A DNA stretch of 64,000 nucleotides, from the NCBI RefSeq assembly GCF_020991085.1, contig NZ_CP087719.1, positions 3,182,001 through 3,246,000 of the forward strand. The letters run 5' to 3'. A program made the translations under genes and the position numbers. The notes beneath the pieces were generated by a model. The model was given only the letters and a program-made list of their open reading frames with translations, made no database searches and was not told the origin of the DNA. Positions 38,525 to 47,061 of the stretch are shown in pieces; position 1 is the stretch's first letter, and each line of letters opens with the position of its first letter. This DNA comes from Roseomonas sp. OT10 (GTDB taxonomy: Bacteria > Pseudomonadota > Alphaproteobacteria > Acetobacterales > Acetobacteraceae).

Positions 38525-38776
38525 ATGCAGTTGAACACCCTCGTCGCGCGGGGGCGCGCGATCGCAGCCGGCCGCATGCTGGCGGGGATGGATCAGGAGA
38601 CGCTGGCGGCCGAGGCGGGGCTGTCTCCCTCCACCGTCTCGCGGATCGAGCTGGGCCGCCGCACCGTCCGCCCGCAAAGCCTGCGCGCCGTCCGCGAGGC
38701 GCTGGAGCGGCGTGGCATCGACCTGACGCTCAACGACCGCACCGGGCACCACGCCGCCGGCACCAGCTTCGCCTGA
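38525..38776 (+). CDS. Small XRE-family HTH transcriptional regulator
   Basis: An 83-residue protein consisting almost entirely of a Cro/C1-type helix-turn-helix (about residues 8-62): RGRAIAAGRMLAGMDQETLA, then AEAGLSPSTVSRIELGRR. AAGGAG precedes the ATG by about eight bases (ACAAGGAGAGCAGA). It lies 84 bp after malQ and about 200 bp before treY on the same strand, inside the cluster, so it is the obvious candidate for a local regulator. The binding site and effector are unknown. Single-domain XRE proteins also occur as antitoxins, but no toxin gene is next to it. Confidence 0.85.
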   Translation: MQLNTLVARGRAIAAGRMLAGMDQETLAAEAGLSPSTVSRIELGRRTVRPQSLRAVREALERRGIDLTLNDRTGHHAAGTSFA

Positions 38777-38974
38777 TCCACGCACGCGCGGACGGCCCCC
38801 TGCCGCGGCCGGTGCCCGCCGGACGTGGCGCGGGTGGCCCGGGGGAGGCGCAGGAGCCGCCCGCGGTGCCAGGCGGGCAACTCCGCCGGGGGTGGCGTCC
38901 GTGCCGCACCGCAACCGGATGGCGCCGCAGCCGCTAGGCCCCTGCGCGCCCCAGTGCGCCAGGAGGCCCGCAGC

Positions 38975-41767
38975 GTGATTCCGATGATCCCCCTCGCCAC
39001 CGCGCGGCTGCAGTTCCACGAGGGCTTCACCCTCGACGATGCGGTTCCGCTGGTTCCCTATTACCGGGCGCTGGGGATCAGCCATCTCTACGCCTCGCCG
39101 CTGCTGAAGGCGCGGCCGGGCTCGACCCATGGCTACGACATCGTGGACCCCACCCGGATCAATCCGGAGTTGGGCGGCGAGGAGGCGCTCCGGCGGCTGG
39201 TCGCGGCACTGCGGGCGGCCGGGATGGGGCTGATCCTGGACATCGTGCCCAACCACATGGGGGTGGGCGGCGCGGACAATGGCTGGTGGCTGGACGTGCT
39301 GGAATGGGGTCCGGCCTCTCCCTTCGCCGAGACCTTCGACATCGACTGGAATCCGCCCGACCCGGCGCTGCGCGGGCGGATGCTGGCGCCGTTCCTTGGC
39401 GGTCCCTACGGCACGGTGCTGGAATCCGGCGACCTCGCGCTGCACTTCGAGGCGGAGACGGGCAAGATCTTCGCCCAGTACTTCGAGCACCGCTTCCCGA
39501 TCGCGCCCGCGACCTATGCCCGCATCCTGCGCGCGCCGGGCGAGCCCACGCTGCTGGGCCTCGCGCAGATCTTCGAGGGGGTGGGCGCCGCGGCCGAACG
39601 CGATGCGGCGCGCGCCGCGGCCGGGGTGGCGCTCGACGTGCTGGCGCGCTTCGCCGCCGGGCCGGAGGGGCAGCGCGCGGTGGCAGCGGCGCTGGCCTGC
39701 TTCGGCCCGGGGAGCCCGGAGGGGCGGGAGCGGCTGCACGGGCTGCTGGAAGCGCAGAACTACCGCCTCGCCTGGTGGCGGGCGGCCACGGACGAGATCA
39801 ACTGGCGCCGCTTCTTCGACGTGACCAGCCTCGCGGGCCTCCAGGTCGAGCGTCCGCATGTGTTCGAGGCGACGCACGAGCTGATCCTGCGCCTCTACGC
39901 GGAGGGGCTGATCGACGGCGTGCGGGTGGACCATGTCGACGGCCTCGCCGATCCGCGCGCCTATTGCCGCAAGCTGCGGCGCCGGCTGGAGGCGGCGGGG
40001 AAGGAGCGGCCGGAGGGCGCGCCGAAGGGCCGGCCGCTGCTGGTGGTGGAGAAGATCCTCGCCCCACACGAGCGGCTGCGCGGCGACTGGAAGGTGGACG
40101 GCACCACCGGCTACAACTTCATGGACGAGGTGTCGGGCCTGCTGCACGACCCGGCCGGCGAGGCGCCGCTGACCGCGCTGTGGACGGAGCTGACCGGTCG
40201 CCCCGCCCGCTTCGAGGAGGAGGCGCGCGAGGCCCGGCGCCAGATCCTGCGCGAGAACCTGGCGAGCGAACTGAACGGCACCGCCGCCGCCCTGCACCGC
40301 GTCGCGGCGCACGACCTGGCGACCCGCGACTTCACCCTCACCGCGATCCGCCGTGCGCTGACCGAGGTGCTCGCGCATTTTCCCGTCTACCGCATGTACG
40401 TGAACGTCGCCGGCCGCACGGAGGAGGACAAGCGCATCCTCGACTGGGCGCTGGCCGGGGCGCGCCGCACGGTGCGGGCAACGGAGAGGCCGCTGCTCGA
40501 CCTGCTCGACACCTGGCTGGGCGGGGAGTTGCCGCGCTCCCTGCCGCACGACCGGCGGCGCGAGCGCTGGCGGACGGCCGTGCGCTTCCAGCAGCTCTCC
40601 GCGCCCGTGGCGGCGAAGTCGGTGGAGGACACGGCCTTCTACCGCTACGGCCGGCTGATCTCGCGCAACGAGGTCGGCTCGGAGCCGAGCCATTTCAGCG
40701 AGACCCCGGCCGCCTTCCACGCCGATTGCCGCGACCGGGCGAGGCGCTTCCCGCACGAGATGCTGGCGACGGCCACGCATGACCACAAGCGCGGCGAGGA
40801 CAACCGGATGCGCCTCGCCGTCCTGTCGGAGCGACCGGAGGACTGGGCGGCGGCGCTGCGGCGCTGGACGCGGCTGAATGCCGGGCTGAAGAAGCAGGTG
40901 GAGGACGGCCCGGCGCCCGACGCGACGGATGAGCTGATGCTCTACCAGACGCTGGTCGGCGCCTGGCCGCTCGACCTCGATCCGGCGGATGAGGCGGGGA
41001 TGGAGGACTTCATCGGCCGCGTGCTGGGCTGGCAGGAGAAGGCGCTGCGCGAGGGCAAGCGGCGCAGCGAATGGGCGGTGCCGAACGAGGCGTATGAATC
41101 CGCCTGCCGCGACTTCGTGCATGCCATCCTCGACCCCAACCGGCCCAGCCGGATGCGCGAGGAGATCGCGAACTTCGCGTGGCGCCTGGCCCCGGCCGGC
41201 GCCGTGAACGGGCTGGCGCAGACCCTGCTCCGCTGCACCACGCCGGGCTTCCCGGATCTCTACCAGGGGACGGAGTTCTGGGACTTCTCGCTGGTCGATC
41301 CGGACAACCGCCGGCCCGTGGACTTTCCCGCCCGCGCGGCGGCGCTGGCGTCGGGCGAGGCCCCGGCGGCGCTGCTGGCGCACTGGAAGGACGGGCGGGT
41401 GAAGCAGGCGGTGATCGCCCGCGCCCTGGCGCTGCGCGGGCACCTGCCGGCGCTGTTCGGGGCGGGCGAGTACCTGCCGCTGGAGGTGCAGGGCGAACGG
41501 GCCGCGCATGTCCTGGCCTTCGCCCGCCGTCAGGGCGCGGCGATGGCGGTGGTGGCCGTCACCCGCCTGCCCTCGCCGCTGCTGGGCGAGGCGAGCCTGC
41601 CGCTGCCGCCCGCCGAGGCCTGGGGCGACACGGCGGCGGTCCTGCCCGCCGAGGCGCCGGCGCTGCGCGATGTGCTGAACGGCGGCGAGGCGCCCGGGCG
41701 GGACGGGCGGCTGGCGCTGGCGGCGCTGTTCCGCACCCTGCCGGTGGCGCTGCTGGCGAGCGGCTGA
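38975..41767 (+). CDS. treY: Malto-oligosyltrehalose synthase
   Basis: Converts the reducing end of maltodextrins into a trehalosyl unit by intramolecular transglycosylation (GH13 subfamily 26). It has 930 residues from GTG 38975, chosen because AGGAGG (38961-38966) is spaced eight bases from it; ATG 38984 would be too far. Signatures: LQFHEGFTLDDAVPLVPYYRALGISHLYAS in two stretches, PGSTHGYDIVDPTRINPELGG, IVPNHMG, GVRVDHVDGLADP and VEKILAPHERL. It completes the TreYZ pathway. It is followed after 18 bp by a convergent gene. Confidence 0.95.
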   Translation: MIPMIPLATARLQFHEGFTLDDAVPLVPYYRALGISHLYASPLLKARPGSTHGYDIVDPTRINPELGGEEALRRLVAALRAAGMGLILDIVPNHMGVGGADNGWWLDVLEWGPASPFAETFDIDWNPPDPALRGRMLAPFLGGPYGTVLESGDLALHFEAETGKIFAQYFEHRFPIAPATYARILRAPGEPTLLGLAQIFEGVGAAAERDAARAAAGVALDVLARFAAGPEGQRAVAAALACFGPGSPEGRERLHGLLEAQNYRLAWWRAATDEINWRRFFDVTSLAGLQVERPHVFEATHELILRLYAEGLIDGVRVDHVDGLADPRAYCRKLRRRLEAAGKERPEGAPKGRPLLVVEKILAPHERLRGDWKVDGTTGYNFMDEVSGLLHDPAGEAPLTALWTELTGRPARFEEEAREARRQILRENLASELNGTAAALHRVAAHDLATRDFTLTAIRRALTEVLAHFPVYRMYVNVAGRTEEDKRILDWALAGARRTVRATERPLLDLLDTWLGGELPRSLPHDRRRERWRTAVRFQQLSAPVAAKSVEDTAFYRYGRLISRNEVGSEPSHFSETPAAFHADCRDRARRFPHEMLATATHDHKRGEDNRMRLAVLSERPEDWAAALRRWTRLNAGLKKQVEDGPAPDATDELMLYQTLVGAWPLDLDPADEAGMEDFIGRVLGWQEKALREGKRRSEWAVPNEAYESACRDFVHAILDPNRPSRMREEIANFAWRLAPAGAVNGLAQTLLRCTTPGFPDLYQGTEFWDFSLVDPDNRRPVDFPARAAALASGEAPAALLAHWKDGRVKQAVIARALALRGHLPALFGAGEYLPLEVQGERAAHVLAFARRQGAAMAVVAVTRLPSPLLGEASLPLPPAEAWGDTAAVLPAEAPALRDVLNGGEAPGRDGRLALAALFRTLPVALLASG

Positions 41768-41785
41768 CGTGCTCTCCTGGAACCG

Positions 41786-42541
41786 TCACGGCTCCTGCGG
41801 GTCGTGGCGCAGCCCTTCGCGCTCGAAGCGGGCCATGTACTCCGCCAGGTAGTCGATCACCGCGCCCACCACCTTCGCCCCCTTCTCCGGCGTGGCGCGG
41901 GCGGGGCCGCCGGTGGCGCCGTGCGCGGTCAGCTCGTCGAAGGTCCAGATCTCCTTCACGAAGGGGTCGGTCTTTGGGACCATCCCCCGCGCGTGCTGCA
42001 TGTGCATCAGCTCCGGAAACAGGGCGAGGCCGACTGAGCTTTCCACCTCCCCCGCATGGCCCCAGCCGTTCCAGACCTCGAAGGTCTCGGGCGGCAGGAA
42101 CTTCGGCACGATCACCCACCAGTCGAACACCGCGAGCGACATGGCGGGGTGCGCCACCTTCACCTCGCGCGCCGCGATCTCGGCGCAGGGAATGTTGCCG
42201 TCATGGCCGTTGAGGATCAGCACCCGCTCGATGCCCCAGTGGTGGAAGGAGAGCAGCAGGTCGCGGATCACCCGCACCACCGTGTCGGAGGAGAGCGAGA
42301 GGCAGATCGGCTTGTGCCGGTAATGGTCGCTCATCCCGAAGTTCAGCGGCGGCGCGACCACGGTGGCCGTCAGACGCTCCGCCACCCGCAGCGCCAGGGC
42401 ATGCGCGGTCAGGGCGTCCGTGCCGAAGGGCATGTGGTCGCCATGGCTCTCGCAGGCCCCGATCGGCAGGATGGCCGTGGTGAAGCCCCCCGCCTGGAAG
42501 TCGCGGGTGTTCAACGCCTCCAACCGAACCTGGCGCGTCAT
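41786..42541 (-). CDS. Creatininase-family amidohydrolase
   Basis: A 251-residue metal-dependent amidohydrolase of the creatininase superfamily. Metal-binding motifs are visible: ESHGDHMPFGTD (about residues 33-44), ILNGHDGN and WGHAGEVESS. The family includes creatinine amidohydrolase, formamidopyrimidine deformylases and inosose hydrolases, and the motifs do not separate these. The ATG at 42541 follows GGAGGAGGGC. It is convergent with treY and divergent from the hypothetical gene at 42690. The M24 hydrolase at 15.3 kb could be a creatinase-type enzyme, but the distance makes a shared pathway speculative. Confidence 0.86.
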   Translation of the reverse strand: MTRQVRLEALNTRDFQAGGFTTAILPIGACESHGDHMPFGTDALTAHALALRVAERLTATVVAPPLNFGMSDHYRHKPICLSLSSDTVVRVIRDLLLSFHHWGIERVLILNGHDGNIPCAEIAAREVKVAHPAMSLAVFDWWVIVPKFLPPETFEVWNGWGHAGEVESSVGLALFPELMHMQHARGMVPKTDPFVKEIWTFDELTAHGATGGPARATPEKGAKVVGAVIDYLAEYMARFEREGLRHDPQEP

Positions 42542-42689
42542 GGCCCTGCCCTCCTCCGTTCCTGGGCAGCATCCCCTGCCGGGCCGGCGACGGTCCAGTG
42601 CGCCTTGCGACAGGAGGCATGGCCGGGGGGCCTGGAACGCAGGCGGCCCGCATGGCAGGAAGCGACAGGATGAGAGGGAGCTTGCCGCG

Positions 42690-43166
42690 ATGCGCACATG
42701 GCTGGCCGTGCTGGGGATTGTTCTGCCGTTGACCCTCCCCCTGGCCGGGACGCAGGCGCAGCAGCCGGGCCAGACGCCACCCGGCGGACCGCCCCATGCC
42801 TTCCTCTTCGGCTCCTGGACCGGCGGCATCTTCCCGGCCGCCGACAGCGAAGGCGCGACATGCTTCCAGCAGCCCACGGTGATCTTCACCCGGGACGTGG
42901 TGATGCGCGTCTCCTCGCTCGACGTCGCGTACCGGCAGCGCTTCGTCGACACGGTGACACCGCGCCCGGATGGCGGGGTGGATATCCGGCTGGTGGCGCC
43001 GCAGGCCTCCGTGCCCATGGTCGGCGGCCGCGTCCCCCCCGATGCGGGCTTCAGCTGCCCCGACCCCGCCCTGCTGCGGGTGGAACGGTTGGGGCCGGAC
43101 ACGATCCGCTTCCCGGACTGCGCCGAGTTCCCGGCCCCCCTGCGCCGCTGCGTCACCCCGCGCTGA
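42690..43166 (+). CDS. Secreted hypothetical protein
   Basis: A 158-residue protein with a signal peptide (about 1-24, LAVLGIVLPLTLPLAGTQAQ). The mature part begins Pro/Gly-rich, then FLFGSWTGGIFPAADSEGATCF, suggesting a lipocalin-like or small beta-rich fold. Three or four cysteines are near the C-terminus (FSCPDPALL, PDCAEF, RRCV). No function is known to me. The ATG follows AGGGAG (42675-42680). It is followed by 620 bp of non-coding DNA containing repeat copy B. Confidence 0.65.
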   Translation: MRTWLAVLGIVLPLTLPLAGTQAQQPGQTPPGGPPHAFLFGSWTGGIFPAADSEGATCFQQPTVIFTRDVVMRVSSLDVAYRQRFVDTVTPRPDGGVDIRLVAPQASVPMVGGRVPPDAGFSCPDPALLRVERLGPDTIRFPDCAEFPAPLRRCVTPR

Positions 43167-43337
43167 CGCGGGGGGCGATGCGAATGGCGCTGACGTCGCC
43201 GCCGCACTGATGAAAGGCTGCGTCACGGTGGCCCGGTTCGGCCTGGCCGGCGCGTCGACGGCCGCCGGGCTGCCCGCCTGACCACACCGCACGGAGCGAT
43301 GCGGAGGTGATACCGACAGCGGGATGAGTTGACCCGT

Positions 43338-43678
43338 GGTGCTGTGGTGTTCCGGCGGTGGCACCGGGAGGGGACGCCGTCCCCTCCCAGACCCTCCCCT
43401 GCCGGGGCCACAAGCGGGCCCCGGTCCCCGCTGGGAGTTGGTTCCGTATGGTGGCGTCAGCCTGCGGGCTGAAGCCTGACGGAACACGGATAGGCGGGAC
43501 TCTGAAAAAGCATCACAGGCGTCAGCGAGGGCGGCGGCCGGTCCCGCCGAGGAGCATGGCTCCTCGGCGCCTCGACCCCGTCGCAGGCTGTCCCGCGGCA
43601 GCGCTGATCGGGTCCAGGGCCCGCAGGGTCCTGGCGGAGTGGGGGTATCGGGGGCGAGGCGGAGCCTTGCCCCCGGGC
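43338..43678 (-). repeat. Dispersed hairpin repeat, copy B
   Basis: About 340 bp, the inverted partner of the repeat at 17565-17926. Read on the minus strand it starts GCCCGGGGGCAAGGCTCCGC and follows copy A block by block. The first hairpin, CGCCGAGGAGC (43545-43555) and GCTCCTCGGCG (43559-43569), is conserved exactly. The second has different arms from copy A: GGGAGGGGAC (43366-43375) and GTCCCCTCCC (43379-43388). It lies between the 42690 gene and the 3' end of nusG. The rest of 43167-43786 shows no gene. Confidence 0.8.
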
Positions 43679-43786
43679 CACCGGTACCACGCCGGCAGGC
43701 GTCAGCGCATCCCGCCGCGCGGATCAGGCACCTCCGGCATGCGCGGGGCCTTGAGGGCGGCCGGGCCGACCGCCCGGCCTGGTGCG

Positions 43787-44323
43787 TCAGACCTTCTCGA
43801 CCTGCGCGTATTCCAGCTCCACCGGGGTGGCGCGGCCGAAGATGGAGACGGAGACCTTCACGCGGCCGCGCTCCTCGTCCACCTCCTCCACCGTGCCGTT
43901 GAAGCTGGTGAAGGGCCCGTCGGCGACGCGGACCTGCTCGCCCACCTCGTAGACGACGGAGGGGCGGCGCGGCTTGTCCACCGTCTCCTGCACCTGCTTC
44001 AGCATGCGCTGCGCCTCGGCCTCCGGGATGGGGCTGGGCTTGTTACGGGCGCCGAGGAAGCCGGTGACCTTGGGCGTGTCCTTGACCAGGTGCCACGCCT
44101 CGTCGGTCATCTCCATCTTCACCAGCACGTAGCCGGGGAAGAACTTGCGCTCGGCATTGACCTTCTGGCCGCGGCGGACCTCGACCACCTCCTCGGAGGG
44201 CACCAGCACCTCGGCGAACTTGTCCTCCAGGCCCTTCTGCCGGGCCTGCTCCTGGATCTGCTCGGCGATCTTCTTCTCGAAGCCCGAATAGACGTGGACG
44301 ACGTACCACTTCATGGCGGCCAT
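43787..44323 (-). CDS. nusG: Transcription termination/antitermination protein NusG
   Basis: Binds RNA polymerase and suppresses pausing, and couples to Rho and to ribosomes. It has 178 residues, starting MAAMKWYVVHVYSGFEKK, with the NGN domain (about 5-105, FPGYVLVKMEMTDEAWHLVK) and the C-terminal KOW domain (about 125-178, VRVADGPFTSFNGTVEEVD). I chose the ATG at 44323 because GGGAG lies about ten bases upstream; ATG 44314 is possible. It follows secE after 85 bp. The usual next genes rplK and rplA are absent: repeat copy B and unrelated genes lie downstream. Confidence 0.96.
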   Translation of the reverse strand: MAAMKWYVVHVYSGFEKKIAEQIQEQARQKGLEDKFAEVLVPSEEVVEVRRGQKVNAERKFFPGYVLVKMEMTDEAWHLVKDTPKVTGFLGARNKPSPIPEAEAQRMLKQVQETVDKPRRPSVVYEVGEQVRVADGPFTSFNGTVEEVDEERGRVKVSVSIFGRATPVELEYAQVEKV

Positions 44324-44408
44324 GGCCGAATGCTCCCGTGTCTCGTGCCCTGCAACCGGCCGCGCCCGCACCCGGCCGGGGCCGGGGGGCGGCGACCGCG
44401 CGGGCCGC

Positions 44409-44603
44409 TCAGCCGAATCCGAACAGCAGGCTCATGGCCAGCTGGATGAGCTTGTCCACCACCAGGAAGAAGATCGCCGCCACGGTCGAGAGGGCAAGCA
44501 CCAGCCCGGTGGTGATCAGCGTCTCCTTGCGCGAAGGCCAGGTGACGCGGCTGACCTCCTGCCGCACCTCGCGGATGAACTGGACAGGATTCAAGCTGGC
44601 CAA
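44409..44603 (-). CDS. secE: Preprotein translocase subunit SecE
   Basis: Small essential subunit of the SecYEG channel in the inner membrane. It has 64 residues, reading NPVQFIREVRQEVSRVTWPS, then the transmembrane helix (about 33-55). The start is a TTG at 44603 with GGAGAGG six bases upstream; no ATG or GTG in frame gives a sensible N-terminus. Length and the VTWPS motif are exactly those of single-helix SecE. It lies between tRNA-Trp and nusG, the classical order. Confidence 0.93.
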   Translation of the reverse strand: MASLNPVQFIREVRQEVSRVTWPSRKETLITTGLVLALSTVAAIFFLVVDKLIQLAMSLLFGFG

Positions 44604-44681
44604 GGGCGGCCTCTCCAAACGCTTCGCGGGCGGCGCCGCAACCGGCACCGCCCGGGGATGATGCCACGCGGCAGGGAGGGG

Positions 44682-44758
44682 TGGCAGGGGCGGAGGGTCT
44701 CGAACCCCCAACCTCCGGTTTTGGAGACCGGCGCTCTAGCCAATTGAGCTACGCCCCT
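44682..44758 (-). tRNA. trnW: tRNA-Trp (anticodon CCA)
   Basis: On the minus strand the cloverleaf reads AGGGGCG for the acceptor, GCTC-AATTGGCTAGA-GCGC for the D arm, CCGGT-CTCCAAA-ACCGG for the anticodon arm and GGGTTCGAGACCC for the T arm, closing with CGCCCCT, discriminator G and an encoded CCA (44682-44684). It lies directly upstream of secE. Confidence 0.95.
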
Positions 44759-44899
44759 GCAGGGCCAACCCGGCCACGCGAGGCCGGTCCTATAGGTCAG
44801 CCCGGGCGTCCTGTCGAGGCCGGGAGGCCGGGTTCGGCACGAGGTCCCGGATGGTCCCGTCAGGGTTTCAGAGCGGCGACGTCCCGGACGGACGGCGCC

Positions 44900-45337
44900 T
44901 CAGACAGGCGGCTGCACCCGCACCACGAGGGTCCGGCCCAGCTTGTCGTGCCAGCCCTGCCGCCGCGGGTCCCACAGCACCCAGAGATAGCCCAGCCCCA
45001 TGGCCAGGGCCGAGACCACATAGCCGAGGCAGCGCAGGACCAGCTGTCCCATCGATGGCGCGCCACCCGTCGCCGCGTCCACGATGCGCAGCCCCATGAT
45101 CCATTTCCCTGGCGTCGCACCGCGGCCGGCCCAGAACAGCAGCACGGTCAGGAGCAGGATCAGCTTCACCAGGTCGTGGCTGCCCGGCGACAGGCCCGCT
45201 CCGCCGCGCACCAGGCTTCCCAGCAGGAGCAGGAACAGGGCGAAGGGCAGCATCCAGACGGCGTCCGCCAACTGGGCCAGCAGGCGGCGGCCGAAGCCCG
45301 CCAGGGGCCGGCCGGCGGGATCCAAGCGGCCGTCCAT
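44900..45337 (-). CDS. RDD-family membrane protein
   Basis: A 145-residue inner-membrane protein with three predicted helices. It carries the family features [16 protein letters not shown] at the first helix (the R...D positions), [19 protein letters not shown] between helices and a terminal segment ending [11 protein letters not shown]. Function is unknown; some RDD proteins move ions or solutes. It lies between tuf and tRNA-Trp, an unusual position in the tuf-tRNA-secE-nusG block. Confidence 0.85.
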   Translation of the reverse strand: MDGRLDPAGRPLAGFGRRLLAQLADAVWMLPFALFLLLLGSLVRGGAGLSPGSHDLVKLILLLTVLLFWAGRGATPGKWIMGLRIVDAATGGAPSMGQLVLRCLGYVVSALAMGLGYLWVLWDPRRQGWHDKLGRTLVVRVQPPV

Positions 45338-45411
45338 GCGCCCTCCGGATTCCGTTCGCCCCGGATGGGACCACCGGGCGGGCGCCGCTGTCCAGCCATC
45401 GGGCCGGATGC

Positions 45412-45450
45412 GAAAAGGGCGGGAGGCCGCCAGGCCCCCCGCCCCTTTGC
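45412..45450 (-). terminator. Rho-independent terminator of tuf
   Basis: Read on the minus strand, GGGGCGGGGGGCC pairs with GGCCTCCCGCCC around a short TGGC loop and is followed by TTTTC, 20 to 60 bases after the tuf stop codon. The GC stem with a T-run is a strong intrinsic terminator, and it separates tuf from the RDD gene. Confidence 0.75.
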
Positions 45451-45470
45451 GTCAGGTCAGGCCGGGCGGG

Positions 45471-46658
<1,188 letters not shown>

Positions 46659-46745
46659 GGTGGTGCTCGATCCTCGTGCAGCGCGCCCGGGGGCTGGGCC
46701 CTAGGCGGTTGTTTGGGGGGCGGTCTAGAGGGTGCTTCCGGGTCC

Positions 46746-46819
46746 TGGAGCGGGTGACGGGAATCGAACCCGCACAACCAGCTTGGAAGGCTGGGGCTCT
46801 ACCATTGAGCTACACCCGC
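46746..46819 (-). tRNA. trnG: tRNA-Gly (anticodon TCC)
   Basis: On the minus strand: acceptor GCGGGTG, D arm GCTCAATGGTAGAGC, anticodon arm CCAGC-CTTCCAA-GCTGG, T arm GCGGG-TTCGATT-CCCGT, acceptor CACCCGC, discriminator T, encoded CCA. It is 88 bases upstream of tuf. Confidence 0.95.
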
Positions 46820-46842
46820 CGCCGGACCAGGAGCGTGAGATA

Positions 46843-46925
46843 TGGAGGGGGTTGGATTTGAACCAACGTAGGCGCTAGCCAACGGATTTACAGTCCGTCC
46901 CCTTTAGCCACTCGGGCACCCCTCC
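46843..46925 (-). tRNA. trnY: tRNA-Tyr (anticodon GTA)
   Basis: On the minus strand: acceptor GGAGGGG, D arm GCCCGAGTGGCTAAAGGGG, anticodon arm ACGGA-CTGTAAA-TCCGT, a long class II variable arm (TGGCTAGCGCCTAC region), T arm GTTGG-TTCAAAT-CCAAC and acceptor CCCCTCC with discriminator A. CCA is not encoded. The 83-base length fits tRNA-Tyr. Confidence 0.94.
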
Positions 46926-47061
46926 GCATGGCTCCCGTCCGGCGGGAGCCGGCGGACTATCCGACAAGCCGGGGCGGTGTCAATCGGACCCCCGGCAGGA
47001 AGCTGCGATCCGCCGCGGGACATGCCCTTGTGGCGCGCCGCACGATGCGCAGGATGCCGCC

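Noticed and set aside
17565-43678. Repeat pair A/B as ends of a transposon or genomic island
   Set aside because: No transposase or integrase, no target-site duplication, and the enclosed genes include core genes acpP, fabF and mltG with ordinary composition.
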